The notes under the pieces are model-generated. The model did no database searches, had not been told where the DNA came from, and was given only the letters and a program-made list of their open reading frames with translations. Shown piece after piece: positions 6,592 through 15,373 of a DNA stretch of 24,251 bases. Origin of the DNA: a virus. The stretch is taken from IMG/VR virus record IMGVR_UViG_3300039018_000010, positions 1 to 24,251 of that record, one strand, 5' to 3'. Made by a program: the position numbers and the translations under genes. Position 1 is the first letter of the stretch, and each line of letters begins with the position of its first letter.

Positions 6592-7232
6592 CCTACTTAG
6601 AACTTGTTAACGATGTGTTGGTTCGCTTGCGTGAAAGCACAGTAGAAACTGTTGCCGAAACAGCCTATTCTTCTTTGATTGGCAAGTTTGTCAATGATGC
6701 TAAAAGACAGATTGAAGACTCCTACAACTGGAATTGCCTTACTCAAACAATCACAGTAACGACTACTAGTGGTACAAGTTCTTATGCTTTGACAGGTGCA
6801 GGACAGAAGTTCCGTGTCAACGATGCTTTGAACACAACCAGTTTGATTGGTCTTCGCAATATTGAGTTTGTGGACATGAACCGCAAACTAAACCTTGCTG
6901 CGCCTTCACAGTCTATTCCTTCAGAGTTCTGCTTTAGCGGTGTAGATGGTAGTGGAGACACCAAAGTAGACCTGTTTCCAGTTCCTTCTGGTGCTTTTAC
7001 TTTGTTGTTTGACCTGACTATTCCACAAGCGGCTTTGTCTGCTGATGGCACATCTGTCAAGGTCTTGGACTACTTGGTGACTCAGAGTGCGTATGCTCGT
7101 GCTTTGATTGAGCGTGGTGAAGATGGTGGAACAAACTCTAATGAGGCTTATGCCTTGTTTAGAGGAATGCTCTCTGATGCAATTGCATTGGAGTCCACTC
7201 GTTATCCTGAAGACAACTTTGTGGCGGTCTAA
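6588..7232 (+). CDS. Tail tubular protein A-like (head-tail adaptor)
   Basis: A 214-residue protein at the place of T7 gene 11. The N-terminus is helical (TYLELVNDVLVRLRESTVE, then IGKFVNDAKRQIEDSYNW), followed by a strand-rich centre and a C-terminal helix with AYARALIERGEDGG. The 'vNDAkr.IEdsynW..L...' stretch is typical of the tail tube A family in many podoviruses. In T7, gp11 forms a ring between the portal and the nozzle and helps carry DNA during ejection. The gene is coupled to the next by TAATG. The family call is by pattern; a P22 gp4-type adaptor is a less likely alternative. Confidence 0.82.
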   Translation: MTYLELVNDVLVRLRESTVETVAETAYSSLIGKFVNDAKRQIEDSYNWNCLTQTITVTTTSGTSSYALTGAGQKFRVNDALNTTSLIGLRNIEFVDMNRKLNLAAPSQSIPSEFCFSGVDGSGDTKVDLFPVPSGAFTLLFDLTIPQAALSADGTSVKVLDYLVTQSAYARALIERGEDGGTNSNEAYALFRGMLSDAIALESTRYPEDNFVAV

Positions 7233-8776
7233 TGGCATCAGCACTTCAAAGTTACAGTCTCTCAGCGCCAGGCTTCTATGGCCTGAATACTGAAGATTCT
7301 CCCCTTGATCTAGGGGCTGGCTTTGCCTTGGTTGCGACAAACGTGATCTTGGATCAGTATGGTCGTATTGGTGCTAGAAAGGGTTGGTCAAGGGTTAACT
7401 CTTCCTCTGGAAACCTTGGCGCTAACGATGTTGGTGTCATCCATGAATTAGTCCAGAATGATGGGACTTTGACAGTTCTTTTTGCTGGCAACAACAAGAT
7501 ATTCAAGCTCGGTACTTCTAATGCGGTGACTGAGTTGACCTATGGTGGTGGTGGTTCTGCCCCTACTATCACGGCATCTAACTGGCAATGTGCATCCTTG
7601 AATGGCATTGCATACTTCTTTCAAACTGGTCACGATCCATTGATTTATGATCCCGCAGTAAGTACAACTACTTATCGCAGAGTGTCTGAGAAGTCTGGTT
7701 ATGTAGCTACAGTTCCTCAAGCCAACATTGCTATTTCAGCATTTGGTCGTCTTTGGGTAGCTAATACATCTACAGACAAAGTAACTGTTACCTTCTCTGA
7801 TCTGATTGCAGGTCATGTATGGGGTGGTGGCACTTCAGGCTCATTAGATGTCTCCCGTGTGTGGCCTAATGGTGCTGATGAAGTGATGGGCTTGGCAGCT
7901 CACAATGATTTCTTATTTATCTTTGGCAAGAAGCAGATTCTTGTTTACTCTGGTGCTTCTACACCAGCATCTCTCGTTCTGAGAGACACAGTAGGTTCTA
8001 TTGGGTGTATTGCTAGAGATACCATACAAAGTATTGGTACTGATGTTGTTTTCTTGTCAGACTCAGGTATTCGTTCATTGATGAGGACTATCCAAGAGAA
8101 GTCTGCACCTTTGCGAGACCTTTCTAAGAATGTTCGATTTGATTTGGAATCCTCCTTGTCTGGAGAAACACTAGCAAACGTCAAATCTGTTTATTCAGAG
8201 AAGAATGCTTTTTATCTGCTTGTTCTGCCAGCTACTTTGCAAGTCTATTGCTTTGATACCAAACAATCTCTGCAAGATGGTGCTTCCCGTGTAACCAAGT
8301 GGGATAATATTTCACCAACCTCACTAAGATCGTTGCGTAATGGAGACTTGTACATTGGAAAGAACGGCTACATTGGTAAGTATGATGGTTATCTTGATGA
8401 TGCTTCTACTTATCGATTCCTGTACTACACCAACAATGCCGACTTAGGAAACCCTAATCAGATTTCCATTCTTAAGTCTATTACTGCTGTTGTAATTGGC
8501 GGTTCTAACCAGTTCTTGACAATTAAGTGGGCTTTTGACTATTCAGGTGCTTATCAGTCAGAGAACGTCTTTATCCCACCCCAAGGCTATTTTGAGTATG
8601 GGGTTGGTGAGTATGCAGTTGCAGACTACTCAAGCGGAATCCCAATTAAAGCATTGACAAGTAATGCTTCAAGTGCAGGTAAAATTGTGCAAACTGGTTA
8701 CGAAGCCACTATCAATGGCACTCAGTTGTCAATTCAGAAAATTGAACTTCAAGCCAAAGAAGGCAAGATAGGATAA
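7232..8776 (+). CDS. Tail nozzle-type structural protein (tail tube B / P22 gp10-like)
   Basis: A 514-residue, strand-rich protein. The start ([20 protein letters not shown]) and the phrase [16 protein letters not shown] are hallmarks of a common phage family in which an early 'a.nv.ld..G.l..R.G' motif opens a beta-propeller. Repeated blocks with aromatic-Gly turns follow ([46 protein letters not shown]), as expected for propeller blades. In T7 gp12 and P22 gp10, such proteins form the hexameric nozzle under the adaptor ring and hold the fibres. The length is shorter than T7 gp12 (about 794 aa) and close to P22 gp10 (about 470 aa). It sits between tail tube A and the fibre, which agrees. Confidence 0.8.
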   Translation: MASALQSYSLSAPGFYGLNTEDSPLDLGAGFALVATNVILDQYGRIGARKGWSRVNSSSGNLGANDVGVIHELVQNDGTLTVLFAGNNKIFKLGTSNAVTELTYGGGGSAPTITASNWQCASLNGIAYFFQTGHDPLIYDPAVSTTTYRRVSEKSGYVATVPQANIAISAFGRLWVANTSTDKVTVTFSDLIAGHVWGGGTSGSLDVSRVWPNGADEVMGLAAHNDFLFIFGKKQILVYSGASTPASLVLRDTVGSIGCIARDTIQSIGTDVVFLSDSGIRSLMRTIQEKSAPLRDLSKNVRFDLESSLSGETLANVKSVYSEKNAFYLLVLPATLQVYCFDTKQSLQDGASRVTKWDNISPTSLRSLRNGDLYIGKNGYIGKYDGYLDDASTYRFLYYTNNADLGNPNQISILKSITAVVIGGSNQFLTIKWAFDYSGAYQSENVFIPPQGYFEYGVGEYAVADYSSGIPIKALTSNASSAGKIVQTGYEATINGTQLSIQKIELQAKEGKIG

Positions 8777-8778
8777 AT

Positions 8779-10935
8779 ATGAGCAATTATTCAAAATCCA
8801 CTAACTTTGCAACCAAAGATAATCTTTCGCCTGGCAATCCTTTAAAGATTGTTAAGGGTACTGAGATTGATACTGAGTTCAATAATATTGCAACTGCCAT
8901 TGCGACTAAGACAGATAACTCCTCTGCCACCATTACTGGGGGTACGATAAATGGTGCGGTGATCGGTGGAACTACTGCCGCTGCGGGAACTTTCACCAAC
9001 CTTACTGTTAGCACCTCCGCTACGATTGCTTCTGCCGCTATTAGTGCAGGAACAATCAATGGTGCGGTCATCGGTGGCTCATCTCCACTTGCTATTACTG
9101 GCACGAACATTACCGCAAATACTGGCTTTAGTGGCCCATTGACAGGTGCAGTAACTGGTAACGTCACAGGTAACTTAACGGGTGCGGTTACAGGCAATGT
9201 CACAGGTAACGTAACTGGCAATCTGACAGGCAATGTAACTGCTGCTTCTGGCACTTCTACATTCAACAATGTGACCATCTCTGGCGCATTGGACATGGAT
9301 AGCGGTACAGCGGCAACCATTACTGGTTTGGCAAGCCCTACAAACGATTCTGATGCGGCTACCAAGGGTTATGTGGATGCACTTGCCCAAGGTATTGATG
9401 CCAAAGCCTCTGTGGTTGCGGCTACTACTGCAAACATCACATTGTCTGGCGCACAAACCATTGATGGTATATCGGTTGTTGCGGGTGATCGGGTCTTGGT
9501 TAAAGACCAATCTACTGCTTCTGCTAATGGTATTTACTTGTGTGCAACAGGTTCTTGGACACGCACAACTGATGCCGACACTTATGCTGAATTGGTAGCG
9601 GCTTTTACCTTTGTTGAAAGTGGCACTGTTAACGCTGACTCAGGTTTTATCTGCACAATAGATGCGGGTGGGACATTGGGAAGCACATCGATTACATGGG
9701 CGCAGTTCTCAGGTGCGGGTCAGATAACGGCTGGCGCAGGTATGGTTAAGTCTGGCAATACTCTAAATGTTCAATCTGCATCAAATAGCCGTCTTGTTGT
9801 TGGCGCAGATGAGATTGACTTAGCAGCCTCTGGTGTAACACCAGGCACTTATCAATCTGTCACAGCCGATGCCTATGGACGTATCACTTCTGGTACGAAT
9901 CCAACGACTATTGCTGGCTATAACATCACAAATGCTTATACCAAAACTGAGATAGATTCGATCTTTGGTTCTACTACTGCGGCAGCTACTTCTGCATCTA
10001 ATGCGGCTACCTCTGCTTCCAACGCTTCAACAAGTGCCTCTAACGCTTCTACAAGTGCAAGCAATGCGGCTACTAGCGAATCCAATGCGGCAGCCTCCTA
10101 TGATGCCTTTGATGACCGATATTTAGGCTCTAAGTCAACTGCGCCATCTGTTGACAATGACGGAAACGCTTTGCTGACAGGTGCTTTGTACTGGAATACA
10201 GCAGTAAACACTTTGTATGTGTGGACAGGATCGGCTTGGTCACAAGCGGCATTTACTGCTTCTGGCTTTGCTACTTTGACAGGTACTGAAACCCTGACAA
10301 ACAAGACCCTGACAAGCCCTGTCCTGACTACTCCTCAGTTAGGTACTCCTGCTAGTGGTGTTTTAACCAATGCTACAGGTCTTCCTTTATCTACTGGCGT
10401 AACAGGCACTCTACCAATAGCAAATGGTGGTACAGGTGCATCTACTCTAGCAGGGGCTAACATCCCTGTTGTCAATGTTGCCAACACCTTTACTGGTACA
10501 CAGACTTTCTCAGGTACATCATCTGCTCAAGCCATTGTTCTAAACGATGCAGCAGAGGTAGCAACAGTATCAGCAACTGCGGCTACTGGAACGATTAACT
10601 ACGACATTACAACTCAGTCTGTTTTGTACTACACAAGTAACGCAAGTGCTAACTGGACAGTTAACTTTAGAGCCTCTAGCGGTACTTCATTGAATACTTT
10701 GATGAGTACAGGTCAATCAATGACTGTGGCTTTCTTAGTCACTCAAGGCTCTACTGCTTACTACAACTCTGCTGTTCAAGTGGATGGCACTACTTCTGGA
10801 GTCACTACTAGGTGGCTAGGTGGTGCGCCTACTGCTGGTAATGCTAGTGGCATCGATAGCTATCGTTATTTGATTATCAAGACAGGTAGTGCGACTTTCA
10901 CAGTCTTGGCAAGCAACACACAATTTAAGGCTTAA
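8779..10935 (+). CDS. Tail fibre protein with repeats
   Basis: A 718-residue Thr/Ala/Gly/Ser-rich fibre. The N-terminus ([19 protein letters not shown]) is typical of the virion-attached end of podovirus fibres. Then come two INGAVIGG blocks, eight TG(N/A)(V/L) tetrapeptide repeats (residues 122-153), a domain near 195-310 with [19 protein letters not shown], five heptads TSxSNAx (404-438) that should form a trimeric coiled coil, a short YVWTGSAW domain, a [10 protein letters not shown] region, and a strand-rich tip near 580-718. The layout is of a trimeric fibre that reaches the host receptor. I see no intramolecular chaperone or sugar-degrading motif. Host recognition is the likely role, shared with the next gene. 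Confidence 0.85.
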   Translation: MSNYSKSTNFATKDNLSPGNPLKIVKGTEIDTEFNNIATAIATKTDNSSATITGGTINGAVIGGTTAAAGTFTNLTVSTSATIASAAISAGTINGAVIGGSSPLAITGTNITANTGFSGPLTGAVTGNVTGNLTGAVTGNVTGNVTGNLTGNVTAASGTSTFNNVTISGALDMDSGTAATITGLASPTNDSDAATKGYVDALAQGIDAKASVVAATTANITLSGAQTIDGISVVAGDRVLVKDQSTASANGIYLCATGSWTRTTDADTYAELVAAFTFVESGTVNADSGFICTIDAGGTLGSTSITWAQFSGAGQITAGAGMVKSGNTLNVQSASNSRLVVGADEIDLAASGVTPGTYQSVTADAYGRITSGTNPTTIAGYNITNAYTKTEIDSIFGSTTAAATSASNAATSASNASTSASNASTSASNAATSESNAAASYDAFDDRYLGSKSTAPSVDNDGNALLTGALYWNTAVNTLYVWTGSAWSQAAFTASGFATLTGTETLTNKTLTSPVLTTPQLGTPASGVLTNATGLPLSTGVTGTLPIANGGTGASTLAGANIPVVNVANTFTGTQTFSGTSSAQAIVLNDAAEVATVSATAATGTINYDITTQSVLYYTSNASANWTVNFRASSGTSLNTLMSTGQSMTVAFLVTQGSTAYYNSAVQVDGTTSGVTTRWLGGAPTAGNASGIDSYRYLIIKTGSATFTVLASNTQFKA
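9142..9237 (+). repeat. Eight 12-base repeats coding TG(N/A)(V/L)
   Basis: Eight in-frame 12-base units encode [12 protein letters not shown] tetrapeptides in the tail fibre. The units differ mostly at synonymous positions, so the repeat is kept at the protein level. The spacing suggests a beta-helix or beta-spiral shaft segment. Confidence 0.85.
9988..10092 (+). repeat. Five 21-base heptad repeats coding TS(A/E)SNA(A/S)
   Basis: Five consecutive 21-base units each encode a seven-residue TSASNAA-type heptad within the tail fibre. Third codon positions vary freely. Ala/Ser/Asn heptads of this sort form trimeric coiled-coil stalks in phage fibres. Confidence 0.88.
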
Positions 10936-10939
10936 CACT

Positions 10940-12898
10940 ATGCCATTACAAGCAACAAGTGGTGCGGCTTCTTATGATGCCTTTGGTGGTGGTGCGGCCG
11001 CTGTTCCTCAATACATTGAGGATGTGTTTTCAACTTACCTTTATACAGGCACAGGTGCGGCTCAGACAATTACCAATGAAATTGACTTGTCTACTAAGGG
11101 AGGCTTGGTTTGGATAAAAGGCAGAAGTGGCGCAACTGGTCATCGTTTAACTGATACAGCAAGAGGTGTTACAAAATCTTTAGCATCAAATTCTACTGCC
11201 GCAGAAGCAACTGAAACCACAGGATTAACTGCGTTTGGCACAACTGGATTTACGATTGATACGGATGCGGATTACAACACCTCTGCGGCTACCTACGCCT
11301 CATGGACATTCCGCAAGCAACCAAAGTTCTTTGATGTTGTGACTTTTACAACTGATGTAAATGGGTATGCACTTGTAAGTCATAATTTGGGGTCAACTCC
11401 TGCGTTTGTAATAACAAAAACAACATCATCAGGCGGTAGTGATTGGGCTTGTTACCATAAAGATTTAAATGGTGGCGTTAATGCTGGAAGATACATTATT
11501 CGTTTAACCCAAACCGGTGCGGCTGACAACCCAGTTGGCGCAAACAATTGGATTGTCCCAACTTCTACAACTTTAGAATTTCCAGCGGGTATTTGGTTAA
11601 GTGGTAATACAACACATGTGGCGTATGTGTTTGCAAGCAACGCAGGAGGCTTTGGTCTGACTGGTACAGACAATGTGATTTCGTGTGGGTCGTTTACGAC
11701 TGACGGAAGTGGTAACGCTACTGTCAGTCTTGGCTATGAGCCGCAGTGGTTGCTGATGAAAAACTCAAGCGGAACAGCGGATAGTTGGGTCATTCTTGAC
11801 AATATGCGTGGCTGGAATACCTCAACGAATGATGCGGCACTGTTTCCCAATGCTTCTTCAGCAGAAGGGGGTGGCGATTACGGAACGCCAAATGCCACTG
11901 GATTTACTGTGGCAAATATGGGCAACACTAAAGACTTCATCTACATAGCCATTCGTAGAGGCCCGATGAAAGTGCCTACGAGTGGGACTAGTGTGTTTGC
12001 GCCTTTGACTTACACAGGAAATGGAACATCTGGTCGTTACATCAGCGGTGCTGGCTTTCCTCCTGATTTAATAATTCAAACAGCAAGGTCAGCTTCTGAA
12101 AACAGAGAATTTGATGACCGATTAAGAGGCGGTGGAAGCACAGCAATGAACGCTTTGTTTTCCAACTCAACCAACGCAGAAGCAACAGACTCAGGTTCTG
12201 TTCAGTTGCTCAACCAAGATGGATTTACTGTTCGTTCTTTTGGTAACGGCTCTAGTGTTACTTACATTGGTGAATGCTTCAGACGTGCCCCCAGCTTCTT
12301 TGATGAGGTTTGCTATACAGGGACTTCAAGTGCAAGGACTATTACGCATAACTTAGCGGCAGTGCCTGAGTTGATGATTGTAAAGTGCAGAAGCACTGCT
12401 AGGGCATGGCCTGTTTATGCGGCTCCTCTTGGAAATACAGAAGAGCCTAGGTTAAACGAAAGCAGTGCCTCTGGTTCTAGCACTTCTTGGAACAGTACCA
12501 CACCAACTAGTTCTGTATTTAGTGTTAGCAATGGGTCTATAGTTAACGCCAGTGGGGACACCTATGTAGCCTACCTATTTGCAACCTGCGCTGGTGTTTC
12601 CAAAGTAGGAAGCTACACAGGAACAGCTACTACAAAGCAAATTGATTGTGGCTTTACAGCAGGTGCAAGGTTTGTCCTTATTAAGCGAACTGACAGCACT
12701 GGTGATTGGTATGTGTGGGACACAGCACGAGGAATTGTGAGTGGCAATGACAGCTACCTTTTATTAAATTCAACTGCTGCCGAGGTTACCAACACAGATT
12801 ACATTGACACATATAGCGCAGGTTTTGAGATTAGTTCAACTGCGCCAGCCGCTATCAATGCTTCAGCAGGAACATTCGTGTTCCTTGCGATTGCCTAG
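10940..12898 (+). CDS. Multi-module tail or receptor-binding protein (DUF7483-like modules)
   Basis: A 652-residue protein immediately downstream of the fibre gene. I chose ATG 10940 (AAGG at 10927-10930); an in-frame ATG at 10889 lies inside the fibre gene. The start contains AASYDAFGGG, also present as AASYDAFDD in the fibre. The rest reads as six tandem modules of about 100 residues (about 30-127, 130-235, 245-340, 351-449, 453-550 and 553-652). Each has a YTG(T/N) strand, a hydrophobic strand ending in Lys (FVLIKRT, LMIVKCR, LVWIKGR), a W.(V/I).D..RG turn, an NSTAAE-like loop, GFT(V/I) and a final aromatic strand (VAYVFASN, VAYLFATC). This matches what I recall as DUF7483, found in phage tail proteins. 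Receptor binding is inferred from the position. Confidence 0.8.
   Translation: MPLQATSGAASYDAFGGGAAAVPQYIEDVFSTYLYTGTGAAQTITNEIDLSTKGGLVWIKGRSGATGHRLTDTARGVTKSLASNSTAAEATETTGLTAFGTTGFTIDTDADYNTSAATYASWTFRKQPKFFDVVTFTTDVNGYALVSHNLGSTPAFVITKTTSSGGSDWACYHKDLNGGVNAGRYIIRLTQTGAADNPVGANNWIVPTSTTLEFPAGIWLSGNTTHVAYVFASNAGGFGLTGTDNVISCGSFTTDGSGNATVSLGYEPQWLLMKNSSGTADSWVILDNMRGWNTSTNDAALFPNASSAEGGGDYGTPNATGFTVANMGNTKDFIYIAIRRGPMKVPTSGTSVFAPLTYTGNGTSGRYISGAGFPPDLIIQTARSASENREFDDRLRGGGSTAMNALFSNSTNAEATDSGSVQLLNQDGFTVRSFGNGSSVTYIGECFRRAPSFFDEVCYTGTSSARTITHNLAAVPELMIVKCRSTARAWPVYAAPLGNTEEPRLNESSASGSSTSWNSTTPTSSVFSVSNGSIVNASGDTYVAYLFATCAGVSKVGSYTGTATTKQIDCGFTAGARFVLIKRTDSTGDWYVWDTARGIVSGNDSYLLLNSTAAEVTNTDYIDTYSAGFEISSTAPAAINASAGTFVFLAIA
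11027..12895 (+). repeat. Six tandem ~100-residue protein modules
   Basis: Six diverged copies of one beta-rich module fill most of the protein. Shared marks are the YTG strand near the module start, a (L/I)(I/V)K strand about 30 residues later, an NST(A/N)AE loop clear in copies 1, 4 and 6, and a closing aromatic-Ala strand. Copies 2 and 3 are the most altered. The repeat is visible only in protein; the DNA copies have diverged. Confidence 0.65.
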
Positions 12899-12913
12899 AC
12901 TTAAAGGACTTAT

Positions 12914-13414
12914 ATGCAAATACGAATCAAAACAACAGGCGCAGTCATGTACGAGGCAGAATTTCGTGCATACACAAAAGCCAATGGTGGCCCATCATGG
13001 GAGACAACAACAACTGAAGTCTTAGAGGCTTTGGGTGCTGATGTAGTCTTTGAAGGCCCACAAGCTACAGGTGGAACTGTTTACCAATACTCTCAAGCCT
13101 CTGGTGTAGAGCAGATTGAGGGTAAGTGGTACACAAAGTACATCCTTGGCCCTGTCTTTATTGACCAAGTGGTAGATGGTGTAACTACTACTGCTGCTGA
13201 ACAAGAAGTGGCTTACAAGGCTTCTAAGGATGCTGAACAGGCTAAGAGTGTTCGTGCTTCTAGAGATGAGAAACTGAAAGACTGTGATTGGACACAAGTA
13301 GCTGATGCTCCTGTTGACAAAGCAGTATGGGCTACCTATCGTCAAGCCTTGCGTGATGTCACTACGCAGACAGGTTTCCCTTGGACTATTACATGGCCTG
13401 TTGAGCCACAATAA
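12914..13414 (+). CDS. Tail fibre assembly chaperone-like protein
   Basis: A 166-residue protein after the receptor-binding genes. AAAGGA (12903-12908) is five bases from ATG 12914. The C-terminal half contains ASRDEKLKDCDWTQVADAPV followed by a VWATYRQALRD helix and GFPWTITWPVEP. That is the signature of the phage tail assembly chaperone family (Pfam Phage_tail_APC, PF16778, from memory): 'R..LL..tDWtqlpDap...a...YRqaLRdi......pw...WP..P'. The N-terminal ~90 residues are a separate domain of unknown nature. In other phages this family sits next to fibre genes and is thought to help fibre folding or attachment. The family call is strong; its action here is inference. Confidence 0.83.
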   Translation: MQIRIKTTGAVMYEAEFRAYTKANGGPSWETTTTEVLEALGADVVFEGPQATGGTVYQYSQASGVEQIEGKWYTKYILGPVFIDQVVDGVTTTAAEQEVAYKASKDAEQAKSVRASRDEKLKDCDWTQVADAPVDKAVWATYRQALRDVTTQTGFPWTITWPVEPQ

Positions 13415-13423
13415 GGAGCAATC

Positions 13424-15364
13424 ATGGCTGTAACTAGCGCACAAATTGTAGATTTCTTAGTAGCAAACCCTGGCATGACTGATGCCCAGATTGTTGCGGC
13501 TATGGAGACTTTTCAAATCTCTCCTGCTCAAATGGCTAGTGCTGTTGGGCTAAAAGAGGCTGAAGTTGTTGCTCGCATCGTTCCTGTTCTTGCCCAAGAT
13601 GTAGCTCAAAATGGTTTATATACTCAAACAATAGCCAATAATGAAACTGGGCAAACAGAAATTACTCAACGTACTTTGCCTCTTGGATTCAATGCCTATC
13701 AAGATGAATCTGGTCAATTAAGTTATAGCCGAGTTGATCCAGCAAAACCAGACAAAATTCAACTTTATGGCTCTCAAGGTGAGTATCGTGGTGAAGAAAA
13801 AATTACCACTAGTACGCAAGACCTGATTAGAAATCTTGGCCCAATTGCTTTAGCGGCAGGTGGTTCGGCACTAGTTCAAGGATTGTTGGGCGGTGCGGCT
13901 ATTGGTGCGGCAGGAACTGTTGGCTCTACTGGCTTAACAATGGCTGAACTTGCTCAACTAGACTTAGCTCTTGGTGGTGCTGGTGGCACTGCGGGTGCAA
14001 CTGCTCTTGCTAACTCTTTAACTACTGGTGCTTTGACAGGTACATTGACTAACCTAACTGGTGGTAGTGGTACTGGTGCTTTGACAGGTGCTTTAGGAGG
14101 TACTGTTGCAGGAATGGGTGGCGGTACTGGCTTAACGGCAGGTGCAGGTGGTCTAGGTCTATCTACTACTGGTGCGGGTTTAGGTGCGGCAGGTACTGGT
14201 GCAGGAATTACGGCAGGTACGGGCTTGGGAACTGGTGTTTTAGCGGGTTCTGGTCTTGGAACTACTTTGCTTGGTACAGGCGCAGGAACTGCTTTAGGCA
14301 CAGGTGTTCTTGCGGGTTCTGGCTTGGGTACTACTCTTGCGGGCCTTGGTGCAGGCGGCAGTCTTTTAGGCACGGCAGCAACTGGTTTGGGTGTAAACAA
14401 TCTTGCTAATTTGCTTTCTGGTGGACTTGGTACTGCGGGTAATCTGCTTCAGATGCAACAATCTAAGGAAGCGGCTCTTGCTGCCCAAAAAAGAATTGAT
14501 GCTGAGACTTCTGCTGCCAAGCAATCTGCGGCTTTCCGCCCTATCGGAATGACGACTCGCTTCGGTACTTCACAGTTTGCAGTTGATCCTGTAACAGGTC
14601 AATTGACAAGCGCAGGTTACACACTAAGCCCTGAAGCTAAGAATGCTCAAGATAGATTGGTTAAGTTAGCTGAGTCTGGTTTGCAACAAGCAGAAGGCGC
14701 TCAACAAGCATTTGAACCACTACAAACTGGCGCTCAGAGTCTATTTAAACTAGGTCAAGGGTATCTTGCTGAAACTCCTGAAGCAGTTGCGGCAAATTAC
14801 TTGAAGAGTCAAATGGCTCTCTTGCAACCAGGCAGAGAGATAGAGTTAGCTAATCTGCAAAACAGACTCGCTCAACAAGGTCGTACTGGTCTTTCTGTGG
14901 CTCAAGGAGGCACTATGGGTGCTACTACTCCTGAATTACAGGCTCTCTTTAATGCTCGTGCTAGACAAGAGGCTGAGTTAGCGGCTAATGCTCAACTTGC
15001 TGGTCAAGCGCAAATTCAGTATGGAGTAGGATTGCTTGGTCAAGGTGCTGGCGCTATGGGTCAATACTATGGTGGTCAACAACAGGCTTATGCGCCTTAT
15101 ACGACTGCTTTGGGACAAGTGCAAGGTCTTGAGACTGCTGCACAACAACCTCTTCAAATGGGTGCGTCTCTTGGACAAACAGCATCTACTGCGGGTGCTA
15201 GGGTTGGTGCTTTAGGCTTAGAAGGTGCAAATATTAGTCAAAGATTGGCGACGGGTGCTAATGCTACAACCAATCCTTATGCTCAAGCATTGATGGCGGC
15301 AGGTAACCCAAATGCCATGTTTGGTCAATCACTTGGCAATGTGTTTGGCGGTCTATTTTCGTAA
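13424..15364 (+). CDS. Large Gly-rich internal virion (ejection) protein, first of three
   Basis: A 646-residue protein with no Cys, opening the block of ejection-type genes. Residues 4-52 form a small helical domain with a repeated 'aQIv..m' pattern (SAQIVDFLVANPGMTDAQIV). Residues about 140-340 are almost pure Gly/Ala/Leu/Thr with a 23-residue repeat (LGTGVLAGSGLGTTL at 268-282 and 291-305). The C-terminal 300 residues are Gln/Ala-rich and helical (LLQMQQSKEAALAAQK; ARQEAELAANAQLAGQAQI). Such proteins in podoviruses are ejected with the DNA and build a channel through the envelope; the Gly/Ala stretch looks able to insert in membrane. No lysozyme or transglycosylase motif is seen. The role is inferred from order, length and composition. 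Confidence 0.72.
   Translation: MAVTSAQIVDFLVANPGMTDAQIVAAMETFQISPAQMASAVGLKEAEVVARIVPVLAQDVAQNGLYTQTIANNETGQTEITQRTLPLGFNAYQDESGQLSYSRVDPAKPDKIQLYGSQGEYRGEEKITTSTQDLIRNLGPIALAAGGSALVQGLLGGAAIGAAGTVGSTGLTMAELAQLDLALGGAGGTAGATALANSLTTGALTGTLTNLTGGSGTGALTGALGGTVAGMGGGTGLTAGAGGLGLSTTGAGLGAAGTGAGITAGTGLGTGVLAGSGLGTTLLGTGAGTALGTGVLAGSGLGTTLAGLGAGGSLLGTAATGLGVNNLANLLSGGLGTAGNLLQMQQSKEAALAAQKRIDAETSAAKQSAAFRPIGMTTRFGTSQFAVDPVTGQLTSAGYTLSPEAKNAQDRLVKLAESGLQQAEGAQQAFEPLQTGAQSLFKLGQGYLAETPEAVAANYLKSQMALLQPGREIELANLQNRLAQQGRTGLSVAQGGTMGATTPELQALFNARARQEAELAANAQLAGQAQIQYGVGLLGQGAGAMGQYYGGQQQAYAPYTTALGQVQGLETAAQQPLQMGASLGQTASTAGARVGALGLEGANISQRLATGANATTNPYAQALMAAGNPNAMFGQSLGNVFGGLFS
14225..14338 (+). repeat. 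69-base imperfect tandem repeat (23 residues) in the Gly-rich region
   Basis: The segment 14225-14269 recurs at 14294-14338, a period of 69 bases. Both encode LGTGVLAGSGLGTTL, with synonymous differences only. It lies within a longer Gly/Ala/Thr low-complexity stretch. Confidence 0.8.
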
Positions 15365-15373
15365 GGAATCATC

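Noticed and set aside
8787-9365. 192-aa open frame on the - strand inside the tail fibre gene
   Set aside because: Low-complexity Pro/Val/Thr translation is the mirror of the TGNV repeats; no ribosome site, and the + strand gene is certain.
8779-12898. Possible diversity-generating retroelement acting on the tail proteins
   Set aside because: I found no reverse transcriptase gene and no template/variable repeat pair with adenine-specific differences in the window.
13954-14400. 148-aa Pro-rich open frame on the - strand in the first ejection gene
   Set aside because: It is the complement of the Gly/Ala/Thr low-complexity region, where GGT-type codons read as ACC/CCA in reverse.
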